Origin: Galerina marginata
Lineage: Eukaryota > Basidiomycota > Agaricomycetes > Agaricales > Galerinaceae
DNA length: 64,000 nt
Assembly (NCBI GenBank): GCA_023014335.1
Contig: JAECYW010000016.1
Span: 806,001-870,000 of the forward strand
Reading direction: 5' to 3'
Shown here: piece by piece, positions 9,436 through 21,479 of the stretch
Numbering within the stretch: position 1 is the stretch's first letter
Layout: every line of letters starts with the position of its first letter
Notes under the pieces: generated by a model
What the model saw: the letters and a program-made list of their open reading frames with translations, nothing else
The model's database searches: none
What the model was told of the DNA's origin: nothing
Position numbers and translations under genes: made by a program

Positions 9436-12400
9436 ATGTCTGATGAACGACCACTGAAACGGTTTCGCGTCGCACCAGAAACGGGGAGCTATCATGACAG
9501 CGTACCCTTTGGCGACGGCTACGGCGTCGTTCATTCCCGCGACGTCGTCTCCAGACGAGTCGGTCCTACCACCCATTCTGCTCATACCGAACGCTTGCCA
9601 CAACCTGACACGTCATGGGACTCGACAATCTCATGGGTGCCCTTTGACGATCCAGATTACTTGTTGAACTTGGACGGCGAAGACTATGACCAGGCGTTGG
9701 ACGCTGACGTTATGGATGAGCTCCCCGAACAGCCTGGCCCCCTCCCTCAGAAGAAGAAGAAGAAGCAAAGTCGCGTTTCCGTAAGTTTTCGACTCCATTC
9801 TCGCGACTTATGGTGTTGAATGCTGAAGCACTTCGCAGAAACGGCCACATGCTGTATGGAAGGAACTTCACTGTCAAACCTATCTGGACGAGGTGATCCG
9901 CTGGTCGGGTCGTGCTGACTTCCGCACTGCGAAGGAGTGCCAGGACTGCGTCGCACGTGGCAAACAGGTCGGTTTGCCAGAGTATCGTTGTCGGGAATGT
10001 TTCTTGGCAGATCTTGTCTGTGCGGTCTGCTGCCTCAGGCGCCATCGCACGCAGCCTCTTCACTGGATTGAGGTAAGCAGCTGTCATCTTCTCTGGACTG
10101 AATATCTGTTTACTGTGCTTTAGAAGTGGAACGGTGACGCTTTCGTCCCCATTTCCTTGAAGAGCATGGGCCTCAAAATCCAGCTAAACCACGCCAGCCT
10201 GTTCTGCGATAATCCCATCCCCGCCCATGCCTCCTTTCTCATTCTGCACACAAATGGCATTCATGCGGCCTCCGTCATGTATTGCGGCTGCGCCAGAGCC
10301 ATTGCCCACCACCTCCAGCTCTTTCGTCGAGGCCTTTACCCAGCCTCCCAGCTCATTGTAAAGACGTGCGCCACATTCGAGGTCCTAGACCTGCTCCACA
10401 AACTGGCTCTCACCACAAAGGCATCGACTTACGACTTCTATCGCGCGCTCGAGAAATTGACCACCAATACCGGTCTCTCAGTACCCAAGAACCGGTACCG
10501 GCAGCTTATGCGGATGAACCTCCAGTGGCGCCACCTCAAGATGTTGAAATGGGGTGGCAGAGGTCACGATCCTTCCGGTGTGGCAGGTACTAAAGAGGGG
10601 GAACTCGCCGTGGTCTGCCCATCGTGCCCTCGGCCAGGAGTGAATTTACCGGTCGGTTGGGAAGCGCAGCCCGAAGCGACGAGGTATGTGTTGACTTTCC
10701 TGTTCTTTGTATTCATGCTAACTCTGTCTAGTTTCCTATACAGGATGTTTGTCTGCATGGATGCAAACTTTCGCCTTAAGAACCAACAGGTCTCAAATTA
10801 CTCACAGGACCCTGGCCTTGGAGTTGGTTTGGCGTATATGCTACCCAGAGAGGTCTACGAGCGCTATGTCCTCAGTAGAGCAAACGATGCAGATGTAAGT
10901 TGTTTCGCTGCTTGTGCCACATCGTTCCTAATGCGCCATCCCACAGATCAGCACCTGCGTTGGCCTGCAAGCCCTAGCGAAGGCGGTAACGAGGTTTTCG
11001 GTAGGCCTCAGGCACACGGGCGTTGGCGGGGCGTTCTGTGGAAGATCAGAGATGGTTCTGCCTGGTGCCATTGGCAACCTACAGAAGGGTGAACGGTATG
11101 TGAAAGGTGATTAATTGTGCAATGATCACCCAACTAACAAGTTAAATAGGTACGCAAACATGGACTACGTCTTTGGTTCCGCCATTCAGGGCACCACCCT
11201 CGCATCCGTGATGATCAGCTATGACATTGCTTGTCAATGGTTCATAAACCTCGCCGACAGGATGGATCACCAGTGGCCCCCGAATATCAGACTCGGACCG
11301 GCTACGACGCTCATCCCCGCCATCCCTAAACTCCACGAACCCATGCACGGAACCAAAAACCACGAGGTCTATTCTCTCAACTTCATCCCCGGCGTCGGTT
11401 TTTCGGATTTCGAGACGCCCGAGCGCTTCTGGTCTGCGCACAATGCACTTGGGAACTCAACTAAGACCCAAGGGCCTGGATCTCGCCAAGACGTTCTCGA
11501 TGATCACTTCGGGTTTTGGAATTGGCTCAAGTACATCGGTCTCGGGAAGACCCTGATGCGGCGGTACAAGCAAGCTGTTGGGCAGCGGAATATTCACATT
11601 GAAGGGCATCGAGGGCTCACTGCCTGCATGGACCCAGAGCAAGTTGAGGTGTGGGAGGCTGTCTGCGTGGCATGGGAGGCGGACACATTCCCGAAGAAGG
11701 CACGGAATCCTTACCGGACGCCTGAGTCAAGTATGTGTGTTTCTACCTTGTGAGATTTTTTAACTAACACCAGTGTTCCAGCCATCAGCACTGCGCGCGT
11801 TAAGAAGGATCTGGCGGACGAGGAGGAGGCTCGGTTAGCTGGTGGTGGAATTGCTCACCATGCCACTAGTGCGTCGGCTTTCGTGGAGTTGGGACTGTAT
11901 CTAGAGGAAATGCAGTACGTTCATTTAATTATAAAGGCTATTTGCCTGTCTAATGACGCCTTACAGAGTTAGGATCCGTCGGCAAGCTAAAAAGTCGGCG
12001 ACCCATTCGACGCTCTACAAAGATGGGAGCTTAACGGAACAGCGCAATTTGCTCCGAAGCCGCCTTCGTGGATGGGAACGGCTCGTTCCTATTTACATGC
12101 CGGGCGTCCTCCAGTACCGTATCGACGGCGGTACCTCCACATCCCGACCCTCCTTTTCTCCTGCCTCTGGTCGTCCTGAAGATGCAGAGCTCTGGCTCCC
12201 ATCCCACATCCCGGCCGCCCATCGTGAAGACATATGTATGTCAGGGCTTTCCGGAATCGAGACCAGGCTCCGTGAAGCTCAGGCATACGACGCCTTGGAG
12301 AAGGTTCGCAACACCCTCAAGATCAAGAGCCGTATGATCCTTTTCAAGCACAAGAACGTCAGGGGGCAGCGAGAGGGTACGAAGTCGATGACCGTGATTG

Positions 12401-13188
12401 AAGGCATCCACGAGAAGGCTCGTTTGGCGGCGGAGAGGTACCGAAGGGCGCGCGAAGCAAAAATGGCTCTTTCGGGTCCTGGCGACTGGGAGATCACGCT
12501 ACAGGTGCTCCAGAATGGTGACATCAGAGGGTACCAGGATGCCAACCAACTGCGAGAACGACAAGGCCGACGAGGGACCCTCGACGACGAGCAGCTTGAG
12601 CGGGCGGCAGCCGCATCCTCCTCCACTTCCGCCGTCCTCGCTGATGACATCGACAACCTCACCCTCCTCAATCAGCCTCGCGAACGTCGGGACGGAACAG
12701 GAGAGACCCGCCGTACTCTTTCCTGGATCTGGACCTCAACTTCGAACATTCAGAGTCCCGAAGATTCATCGGATGACATACTGCGTGCCGAGTGGGCCAA
12801 AAGCCGAGCACGGGCGGCTAGGGGGACCGAGGAGGTTTTGCTCCTCCGGGAGGAGATGCGGCGGGTGGTGGAGTTCCTGTCCTGGAAGGCTGATTGGTGG
12901 AATGGGCGGCTGGATTTGAGGACCACTGTCACCAAGGAGCTGGCTGAAGGGCTGCGAGCATATGCTCACACCCAAGCAGACCTCCAGATCGCCCTCTCGA
13001 CTGAGTTCCGCACCATCTGGAAGGCTCCTCTCGACGATGCAATCCAGGGCGAAGGGCCGACGGGTGCTGATGGTGGCGTCGAGGCGAGCGACTCTGAGGA
13101 GAGTAGCGACGATGACCCGGGCGTGGATGACGGCCCCGACGACGACCCAGACGACGACCCAGATGATGACGATATGCCTGCTGTTTGA
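9436..13188 (+). CDS. KDZ-type transposase with CxC2-like cysteine cluster
   Basis: Eight exons keep one frame: 9436-9780, 9839-10072, 10124-10683, 10732-10894, 10947-11095, 11150-11730, 11782-11914, 11967-13188 (about 1,128 aa). All introns are GT-AG and 47-58 bp long. The N-terminus is acidic with a KKKKKQ tract. Residues about 140-195 hold a zinc-binding cluster (CQDC, YRCRECFLADLVCAVCC, H-W), followed by VMYCGCA, as in the CxC2 cluster of KDZ transposases. The RNase H-like catalytic core shows D in FVCMDANFRLKN (about 390), D in MISYDIACQW (about 509) and E in FETPERFW (about 575). The C-terminus is a long helical region ending in an Asp-rich tail. It should cut and rejoin the TIR ends in the nucleus. 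No stop or frameshift was seen, so it appears intact and could also act on the CACCT/CAGCC-ended elements to the right. Confidence 0.93.
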
Positions 13189-13900
13189 TTCGTTTTCGAT
13201 GCTCTCGAACGTCGAACTTTCCTGGGCTGTTGGCATGTCATCTCGTCTTGTGTTTTCCACTTACTGTACATTTTCTGACCATGTATTACTATGAATATTT
13301 ACTTCAATATCAGTTTCTTTGCTCACATTTAGCCCCGCCTTTTTGAGTGTGCTGGACACAGCTATATATGTATTGAGATACTCTAAGTATTCTATATGAG
13401 TTGGGTCGCAATGTTCGTTTTCGAATCGGATGAGGCGGAGCGGGGTGTCATATTTAGAACGGCTTGGCAGGCTTGGCATGTTATCCGATTTTCACCTTTG
13501 CGCATATTCGTAGATTCCAGCCGTCCCTTCGGTCTATGTATTGAGGGTGTTTAGTCTTACCTTAGCATACCTTATTCGAGAAACAGAAAGGCAGTAATTG
13601 GGTGCAAGCATGCTGGAGGAGTGGAACCGTATTGGCAGGATTGGTTTGAATCAAGGCACATTCTATTTTTAGTTGGCTGATGTGTTGCAAACTTGTCGTA
13701 CGACTTCTTGCGGGTTCATGACACGTCGTCCGACTCTTGCATGGTTCATTCTTTGGCACTGACCACCGAGGTTTTCTCTTGCTTGGGAGCACGAATAGAT
13801 ATTGTTTGTTATTACAGTAAGATCCGCGGGGATGCTCGAGGGCAAAGACGCACCGTGCGTCGGAGAAAGGGCCCGAATCTATTTACAAAAAGAACACCGG
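13189..13900. other. 3' flank of the transposase up to the right TIR
   Basis: About 700 bp AT-rich sequence without a supported gene. It should hold the transposase polyadenylation region. Near 13690-13770 the phrases CGTACGACTTCTTGCGGGTTC and ACGTCGTCCGACTCTTGC look like a short degenerate duplication. Confidence 0.45.
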
Positions 13901-14422
13901 GTGATCGCATCAGAATAATCTATTTCGAGCGCGATCGTCGGTTCCTTGTTCGGAATTGATCCCGGGTTTAACACGTCCGTTTCGGGCATTTCAACCAGAG
14001 TCATCCAGATGCTCTGCTCGCAATCCATCCCGTCCCGCCCTCTTTGAGGCGCGCAAAAGGGTGCGCTAGGCGCCAGTATTATTTACCAACCAATATATGA
14101 ACTTTCCCCGCCCTCGAACGGCCCCGTTCCCGCCCAAAAGCGGAATTACTAAGAAATATGCCTAATGCTGCTTTGTTTGTTTCTTGTTTACATTCCCGCC
14201 CACTGTACAGGTTCTCCCCCTCCTCTACCCGGCTCCCTCGGTATCTGACACACCTGCCCGCCTCCCAAAGGCCCCTCTTAACCATCCCCGGCATTTCCGG
14301 CACCCCAGAGAGTGATTTATAAGCCTGTTCCCAAAGCAGCAGTTGGCAATTGTGCCGGCCACACGTATCATAGTGCATGGCAGTTTCCTATATATCATAT
14401 AGAATTGTAGCATACATGGCTG
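13901..14422 (-). repeat. Right terminal inverted repeat of the KDZ transposon
   Basis: Inverse of 1428-1949, equal length in my alignment. Read inward from the right end it begins CAGCCATGTATGCTAC. Chance reading frames across it fuse with the Gag frame to give a long apparent ORF (14225-16414), but the part below 14423 is transposon, not Gag. Confidence 0.9.
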
Positions 14423-14429
14423 CATTGAA
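14423..14429. repeat. Target-site duplication CATTGAA, right copy, of the KDZ transposon
   Basis: Second copy of the duplication at 1421-1427, directly after the last base of the KDZ element. Confidence 0.9.
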
Positions 14430-16414
14430 AACCACAGCTGAACAGTGGAATCTTTCTTCAGGTTCTTCCAGAGCCAGAGGCCCATTGCTGAGGGAACATG
14501 TCCTCCGAGCTGCGCGTTTTGCTGGACTTCCCAAAAGTATTCGACGGCTGTATCGTGGTTGCCGTCCCAAGATGGTAACTGTTCCTGTTTCAATTCCGCT
14601 TTAATAGTCGGTACGAAGGGGTTGTTATAAGTAGGTCCTCCTCTCGGTGTCTCGTCTGGTAAAGCTGAATGATAACTCCCTCTAGGCGATCCATGAGGAG
14701 ACCATCCTCCGCCTCCTCCTCTACCGCCACCACCACCTCCGCCCCCACCGCCTCCGCCGCCTCCGCCGCCTCCGCCTCCTCCTTTTCGCCCATGCTCTCC
14801 GTTAGATGAGCTTGGTGAACTAGGAATAGGAGGATCTGGATTCTGTGAAGGGTTCCAGAGTGGACGTGGCTTCCGGTTTGGGGTTGGATTTTGAAGGGAG
14901 TTCGATGGTGGGTTGTTTGCTGGTCTTGGAATTTGTGAGGGTCGTGGCATTGATTTTTCGTTGGGACCAGTACCCATGTCCCAGTTGTCGACGTTTTGTC
15001 CAGTCGGGGGCATGGTAGCTTGTCGCGAAGAGCCCCAATTCGTAGATGGTTTTGGAGTCGAGAAAAACCCTCCTTCTCCTCGACGCCGCCACTCGGGAAG
15101 ATCTTCTTTATTTGTCTGTTTCCCGGGTTTAGTCGGAGATGGCAAGTTGGCGAAAGCTGAAGGTTCGCCCGTCGCTAATCCGTATAGTACATTACTACCT
15201 TGATTGGCTAGGATCGTAGGTTGATCCGATATTCCAAAGAACGACTCGTTATTCTTACGGAACGGCGTGTCTGAGGATAACAATCCGCTCGTTAGTTGTT
15301 CGGGTGGTTGAATAGACACTCGCTTGTCTGGATTCTTGTTATCCGGGAGGTCAATTTCTTTACCCTTCCCTTTATTGATAGCGGGGGGTAAAGAAAAGTC
15401 GTCGCCTGCTTTATAACTGGTCTTAAGGGCTTCCTCCGTCGATTCACTGTTCTCTTTCGAGAAGCGTAGCCAGCTAGGTAGAGGTAATACATGACTCCAA
15501 TCAGCTCCTTCTCTCATGTAAGCGAGATTCTCGGGTTTTAGTAAATTTCGCAGGTGGGGTACTTGATCGTACATGTACCTTAGCCGTTCATCTGAGTCGT
15601 TGCCACCTTCTTCACGCAAATTCCTCCATATGCTAGGAGCAGTAGATATAGGCGATGACGAAGCCAACAAGAGTCCTTGTTTATATTCGTCCTGGTATTT
15701 TAACATGAATCGTTGAGCGCTCTCCAACCTTTTAACCAGAGCCGTCCAGGCCGCGTGAATCTGCGCAACAGAGTGCGATCCTTCCAGGATTGACATCGTA
15801 GTATTACCGGGGTCGACTAAAAAGAAGGACGTTCGATCGGGGATTAAGTTTGCCATACGTTCTATGAAAATTTGCAGCTCTTCGATAGTTTGAGTAAGTT
15901 CGGTTAATAGCGACCTCTTTAAGCTGTAACGTTTAGCTATTCCTGAAACAGTCGAGCCTAGATCTAGAATCTGATCTCTGGCTAACGTCGGAGTTGTACA
16001 GAACATAGAAACTTTCTGAGAGGTCGATCGAGACGTTTCGCTTTCTGTCGCGTACTCGATCCAGAGATTAGCCATAGGAGATAACGCGTAATTGTCCTCG
16101 TCCCCGTAATATGCTAACAGATGAGAGGCGGCGGATTGGCCGACATCTTCCAAAGCTTTCGAAGCCTCTTCCTCGGTATCGATTATCAGCCCTGACATCG
16201 ACGACTCGGTAGGACGAGGTTTATCACCGTCGTTAGGTTTTGTCGATTCAATCTTTGAAGGGTCGTTAGTTTTCTCGACGAGATCCGTCGAAGGCTTCTT
16301 CAGTCGAGAGGGCAAGGAAGGAAGAGGCGGTTTCAATTTGGAACGCGGAGTGACTGATGTCGTCGAAGGTCTAGTCGGGGCAGCAGGGAGTTTAGGGAAA
16401 CCTAGCCTAGACAC
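14430..16414 (-). pseudogene. Ty3/gypsy Gag N-terminal half (separated from its C-half by the KDZ insertion)
   Basis: The ATG at 16414 opens a frame of about 660 codons that runs to the insertion point. It encodes a Ser/Pro-rich N-terminus with acidic patches, a helical region, then a very long polyglycine tract from the CCG/CCT repeats at about 14700-14785, and the start of the capsid-like domain (LPSWDGNHDTAVEYFWEVQQ then AQLGGHVPSAMGLWLWKNLK). This block is typical of basidiomycete gypsy Gag. The frame continues past 14423 only by chance into the transposon TIR. The natural continuation is the 1-1420 segment. No stop was seen within the Gag part. Confidence 0.87.
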
Positions 16415-16485
16415 TCCCGCAGTTTTACTTTGGCTACTCGGAGGGGGATCCAGCTTGATCGGATAAGAGATCGGATAAGATCAGA

Positions 16486-17050
16486 GAAAGTTGGGTCGCC
16501 ACAGAAAGCGTTGGCAAGCTAAAGAACTCGAGCTCCCACAGTGTCCACCTTTGTGAGGGCCGGACTCGAGGGAGCCGTCACTGCGAGTGGGGAACTCGAG
16601 GGTTGAGCCGCGAACAGAGGTGTGAGACCCAAGTTAACTAGTCGAGATCTTCGGTCAGGGAGAAGTTGAACCTTGTACGCCAAAGTTAACTTCTTCCGAT
16701 TCGAATCTCGGTAAGCCCAAGATCGAATATCCGAGTAGCAAGACTTAGACACGAGAACTCAATATTCTCACTAGGAGAATCGTTTGAGGAGTGAATAATA
16801 GATGATATTCGCCTTGAGGCGCATTGAGATTTATATACAAAAGCGGTAGCTGACTAAGATTACTATATCTAATCTAATCGGCTGCTGCTACGTTTCGTCA
16901 GAATAATCAAGAAAGAAAATCGTACAAATACATCGTCGAGGAAGTATAGAATCATAGGAACTGCAGTCTGTCGAGCCGAGATGACGAAATGAGTACTTTA
17001 CCTAGCTTGGCTGCGAGTGAGGGAGTGATGGTGTGCTTTAGCCTGTTACA
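16486..17050 (-). repeat. Probable primer-binding site and 5' LTR of the gypsy element
   Basis: Upstream of Gag on the minus strand, TGGCGACCCAACTTT (16486-16500) looks like a primer-binding site (it begins TGG, complementary to a tRNA CCA end). Beyond it the sequence has a TATA box (GTATATAAATCTC at about 16829-16842) suited to an LTR promoter. TGTAACAGG at 17050 is a plausible LTR start. The exact LTR ends cannot be fixed because the partner 3' LTR lies outside the window. Confidence 0.55.
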
Positions 17051-17600
17051 GGAAGGTGGCGTACGATACTTTGTGGTACATGCTTCATACTAGCTTTGTA
17101 GGCCATGGCATGTACCAGTCACATCTTTTCTTCTAATGTATATTCAAGTTGATACGTGGATTTGCGAAGTTAAACTGTAGATTATGAGGAGATGTATATA
17201 TTGACAGTACATAAGTATCAAAAAATTCTTCTATGAAGAAGACCAAAGAAAAGCGAGCACAAACACACAGTACTACAACATTGATGAGTGGAAGGACTGG
17301 CCATCCATCAGATTATACAGCTGAAGAAAACCGGGCCCGGGTGCCAATGCCATCACTACATCCAACCGTCTGAGTATCGGAACATGGCAGGGCGAGAACG
17401 GGTGCAAGGGCGAACAAGCATGGTGGCGCAGTGGCAATGTTAAGGAACTCAGAGCAAACAGAGTTGGTGGGCCGGAGAGTCATTAAGGCGGTGAGGACAT
17501 GACCGAATTGCACCTGCGGGACAGCAGGGGTGAGCAACATCGTCGCGATGGTTTGTGAAGCTGGGGCAGAGAAATAATGTTAAGATCAGCTAGAAAACCA
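17051..17600. other. Flank of the gypsy element, no supported gene
   Basis: About 550 bp, AT-rich at first, then GC-richer. A 75-aa minus-strand ORF (17540-17313) has four cysteines and hydrophobic runs but does not show the eight-cysteine hydrophobin spacing, and I do not call it. Confidence 0.4.
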
Positions 17601-19060
17601 TTTGACTAGTGAAAGAACTTACCAGCATTGGAGTGCGGCGCGATCAGAACAACATACCCGATGGAACAGGAAACGGGAACAAAATAAGTCCTGGAAGAAG
17701 GACAAACTTCTGTCGTTTTGCAGGCTCCCTTTGAGTTTGGTCCATAGCACTGAATGCCTCAGAGGAGCAGCTATTTTGCTGCTCCTTTTGGGCGTTGTTG
17801 AAATGCATGCGATGACCGACAGAGACCGCGAGGGGTTGGCAATAGCGGCGACAAGTGGGGAAGGCCCTGGGCAACAGAATTGAGTAAGGGGAAGCAACAA
17901 TGAGTCGGGTGAGGGGAGATAAGGGAGACAACGTACTCGTTGCCTCCTCTACCTCGCATCAAAGCAACAGCGTTTTGGATGCCGCTGTTGCTGTTGCCCC
18001 ACCACCGCCAGCATCATATCACAGAAGCAGCAGCATGACGATTGCTGCTGCTTGTCCCCCTCTCGATTTCCGGGGAAAAGAGTGGAAGGAGCGAGGTGGG
18101 AGGTGGCGACGAGCTGGGAAAAGCCGAGGGAGGCAGGCACGGGGCGACGGCGAATCGGGCGAGGGAGACATAAACTTTGGCTCCCTCCCATCCTTGTTTC
18201 CGCAGCGCTGTCGCCGCTATAACCCAACAGCAGCAACAGTACAAATACCGTTGCTGCCGCAGCTGCTCCACCTCACGCGGCATCGCATTCGAGAAGCAGC
18301 AACATTGGCGGTGCTGCTGCTGCTGCTGGTCCGCGTCGTTGTCTACACGCCATGTTTGAGCAACAGCAGCACTTGTATGCTGCTGATGCTGCTGCTCCTC
18401 CTTGTGTTCGAGCAACAGCAGCACCCGTGATGCTGCTACCCCGCGTCATCGTTGTACAGGGTGAAGAAAGGGGAGAGGTGAAGGTGGGAGAGGCATTGAA
18501 GGGTGTTTGAAGGGGAAACCGGCGGGGTGCAGGGGCTGGCAAGGGGTCGGTGAGTAGGGAACGGGTGGAGAAATGAGATCAGCAGAACGAGTCGATATTT
18601 TCGACTCGTTCTGCGATGCACCGTATGAGTCTCCCTCGCCAGGGTCTTCCCTTGCCGCTTTGTACCCCACATCCCACCCCAAAGCCCCAAACCCTTTTGG
18701 AATTTTGGCCCACGACCCTCAAAGGCTGAGGGGGCAAATGACGTGACGCGAATTTGTTAGGGGCGTGTGGGACCTAGAAAGAGAGAAGGAGAGTGAGAAA
18801 TAGAGGAAGCATAATAATAAAAAACTCACAACTATCCCAAGTCGGCCTACATCCCTCAACGAGGGGAGAGGCACGCGACCGGTGGTGTGTGCATCATCAT
18901 CCGGATCTAAAATCTTAGTTAGTGTAAAAAAGTAAACATTGAAAGAAAAAAAAACTCACTGAGATATGTTGAAAGCCTCTGGAGGGTCGGACTGGGTGAG
19001 CGCTGATGTGGAAGACTCGAAGTAAGAGGGTGAGAAATCGAGGAAATCACTTCCTCGATT
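17600..19060. repeat. Orphan arm-like module: CAG/CTG clusters, hairpins, GAGTCTCCC...CCCACGACCCTC motifs
   Basis: This segment repeats the internal architecture of the arms of elements A, B and C. It has hairpins rich in CAG/CTG (17762-17783; 18024-18052; further clusters to 18430), a 13-bp-stem hairpin at 18583-18613, the motif GAGTCTCCCTCGCCAGGGTC at about 18629, GGCCCACGACCCTCAAAG at about 18708 with GACGTGACGC after it, and GGCCTACATCCCTC at 18844. A second hairpin sits at about 19033-19061 (GAAATCGAGGAA / TTCCTCGATTTC). I found no CACCT/CAGCC ends or TIRs around it. It is either a truncated relative or a related element with degraded ends. No gene is supported. Confidence 0.55.
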
Positions 19061-19830
19061 TCACACGGTCAGCGTAAGCTTTGCGAATCGCTCGAACTTG
19101 AAGTGTTCACCTTTGCAATCGGCGGCCCGCGATCACGTGGATATTGAACTCGGAGTGATTTTGCAAAGTTCAACCCTCCTTTCTTTACACCACCACCTCC
19201 CTCACGTTCGTCAATGGCGCCCAATGCTGTCGACAATTTTGTTGCCAACACGCCACCACGACCATGAACGCCCCCCATGGCCGCTGATATGCCCGGCTCC
19301 AACCTCGATGGCTCTCAAACGGCGTTACGCCAGCAGCGCGCTTTTGACTACCACAGGGCAAGGGTGAGGAGGAGTGGATGAGCGGCAGGTACGTGGCCAC
19401 CCACCACCCAAACACACCACTGACCACCACTGCGCCTACCTTTTCCTCCCCACAGAACCATCTCCCACCCGACCAATGGCATCAAACATCCAGGACGCCG
19501 CGTTTCCGCTCTGCCCACTTAGACGGCATTGAGCTCGGGGGCTGCCTCCCCCCGCCGTATCTGCCCTGCCACGTTGAAAGATGTTGGGCATCGGGCATCC
19601 ACCTACCGGTTCCCCCTCCCTGCCACGTCGAATGACACTGAACGTGCAGTGTGCCGCTACCCACCACCGCTGCCCCTCCGCTGCTGCCCTCTGCTCTGCC
19701 ACGTCAACGGACGCAAAGCGTGGAGTGCGCCTCGCTGCTACTCCTCCGCTTTTGCCACGTCAACTGACGTTGAGCGTTAAATATGCCGCTGCACGGCTCC
19801 TGCTACCAAATCCGCTCCTATGAAAAGCTT
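19061..19830. repeat. GC-rich arm-like sequence with degenerate GCCACGTC repeats
   Basis: From about 19565 to 19790 the phrase GCCACGT(C/T)(A/G)A(A/C/T)(A/C/T)GA recurs four times (19570, 19621, 19699, 19758), each followed by a CGT-rich tail. The last copy contains a near palindrome, CACGTCAACTGACGTTGAGC. Upstream, CCACCACC-rich stretches lack coding support. This is a continuation of the orphan module; no gene called. Confidence 0.45.
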
Positions 19831-21471
19831 AGGAATGTCGATGCAGACGACCCGGACCACCTGGTAAGTCACCCTTGCTCTCCTCCAACCTCTCGCCCTC
19901 ACCCCTCAACCAGTAAATCCGGCCTTGATAGGCTGAAGGAACCCGCCGCAACAGTAGACACGACCATCAACGCCCAGACCCAGTTTGTCCCCCACCCCTT
20001 TTATTTTTTTAAACCAGGAATCTAACCTTTTATTTTGGTTTTTAAGTTGCGAGCATGCGCTTGCACCAACTGCCTACGTCCGTTCCCCTTGCTCACCACA
20101 CCCTCTGCGGCTCCTCTTCTGCTATGTCACTGGCCTCGCCCCCATCTCTGCTGCGACCTGTCGAAAACAGTCCTGCACCCCATGTCTACCTCGCGTCACT
20201 GGTGCCCCCATGCTTACAGTGTGTCTGGGCCTGTCACGGATGAAGAACCCTACTGGATGGTTCCTGTAAGTGAGCCACCCTAAACATCCAATGGAGATGA
20301 TGATGCCAGTGGCGCTAACTTTGCTGCCACATATGATGGTGCCTCAAGCCCACAGCCTGTATGTTTCCTCCCATTTTTTGTCAAAGCCTGAGCAAGTAGT
20401 TATTAAATTAAGTTAAGGACAGGTAGATATATATTTGAAATGTATTCTATAGCTTTAATTCAATAATGATTTAATTTTTTTGTCTATCCTCCTATGAACT
20501 TGAATGATATGAAGTAAATAAATGCCTAACTGGGTGCTCTACAGGTGGTCTAGGGGATCTCTTGAGGATGTCAGATGGAACTATGTTGAACGTTGAAGTT
20601 GAAGGGAAAGGTGGAAACAATTTCTTCATTTTCTCACAATCATCACTCCGGCTCATTGTCTACCGGCTCATCGTGTATCTTCAATCCACTCTCAACCTGA
20701 GCCACCGCGATTTTGTGGCCAACTTTCCTGGCATTGAAACCTTCTTCCCGTCCTCCTCCGAGGTCAGCTACAAACACTGTTTTCAAGAAAACTGACTGGT
20801 TCACCTTTGCAAGCTGGTAAGCAATTATCTCTCTATTCAAAACTAAGATCTACTCTCAAGCTGTTCTGCCTTCGAACAGACGCGCTGTAGGCAAATATCT
20901 CTTCCATGTGTTATTCTGGAGGATTGAACTCTTATTCCAGTCAACCTGTTCTGTCCTTCCGAAGATCATGCAGAACTCGGACGATGATCTCCGTGTTGTA
21001 TTAGCACAGAGGATCGATATCAATCTCCAAGGCCTTGTTTATGAATTAAAAGCTCCTAGGGACCACGCCGGTTATAACCCATCCATCCATCCATCCTACT
21101 ACTGTCTCTCTCTAATCATGGGGGAATGGAAGATTGAACACGTAAGTTCCTTTAAAAATCATTGGAGTAGATTAGCTGAACTTTTCTTAGTATGTTCTCT
21201 CTACCTCCTCCTGCCCTATCCCCTCCACTCACGACTGTGAAGAAGCCACACTCAATGTTGACTTGGGTCAGCGATTTCAACTGAGACACTAACATTGACG
21301 GAGTGCGGAAATTGGCATGGAACCCGGTTCATTGTCCTAGCACATAGGTTAGTAATGGTTTGTTAAATAATCTCAACTGCTTGCTCTAGAACCTCTTTCC
21401 TAGTCCTCTAAACCTGCCAATATCAATACCAGCCATTGACCTATGTTGAATCTTACCCTGTTACTTACTAG
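19831..21471. other. Region of possible gene fragments left of element B
   Basis: Several short open stretches separated by AT-rich, intron-like sequence, none long enough or motif-bearing enough to name (for example 20562-20795 and 20908-21240 on the plus strand). The region is contiguous with 37004 onward once element B and one target duplication are removed. That makes 19.8-21.5 kb plus 37.0-37.6 kb one older locus of probable gene debris. Confidence 0.4.
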
Positions 21472-21479
21472 AGGTCCTT
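21472..21479. repeat. Target-site duplication AGGTCCTT, left copy, of element B
   Basis: AGGTCCTT stands directly before the CAGCC end of element B and recurs at 36996-37003 directly after its CACCT end. It is an exact 8-bp duplication. Confidence 0.85.

Larger units (their letters stand above)
1428..14422 (+). mobile_element. KDZ-type DNA transposon, about 13.0 kb, with long TIRs, apparently autonomous
   Basis: The element is bounded by CATTGAA duplications. Its ends are inverted relative to each other over about 522 bp. The left end starts CACCTGTAGTTGCTACC and the right end, read inward, starts CAGCCATGTATGCTAC. It carries a KDZ transposase (9436-13188, +) and three further intron-containing genes (2294-4696 minus; 5200-7100 plus; 7273-7741 minus). 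KDZ transposons (Kyakuja, Dileera, Zisupton) are known from fungi and other eukaryotes and often carry extra genes. It lies inside the gag of a gypsy element. All main reading frames in the transposase are open, so it may be a functional source of the KDZ-ended relatives further right. Confidence 0.92.

Noticed and set aside
14225..14429. C-terminal extension of the long minus-strand Gag ORF
   Set aside because: This part is the right TIR of the KDZ element and the same peptide appears from the left TIR in the opposite orientation; it is a chance fusion, not Gag.
17313..17540. Possible hydrophobin-like minus-strand ORF
   Set aside because: Too few cysteines and no C-CC-C-C-CC-C spacing; no signal peptide is joined convincingly.
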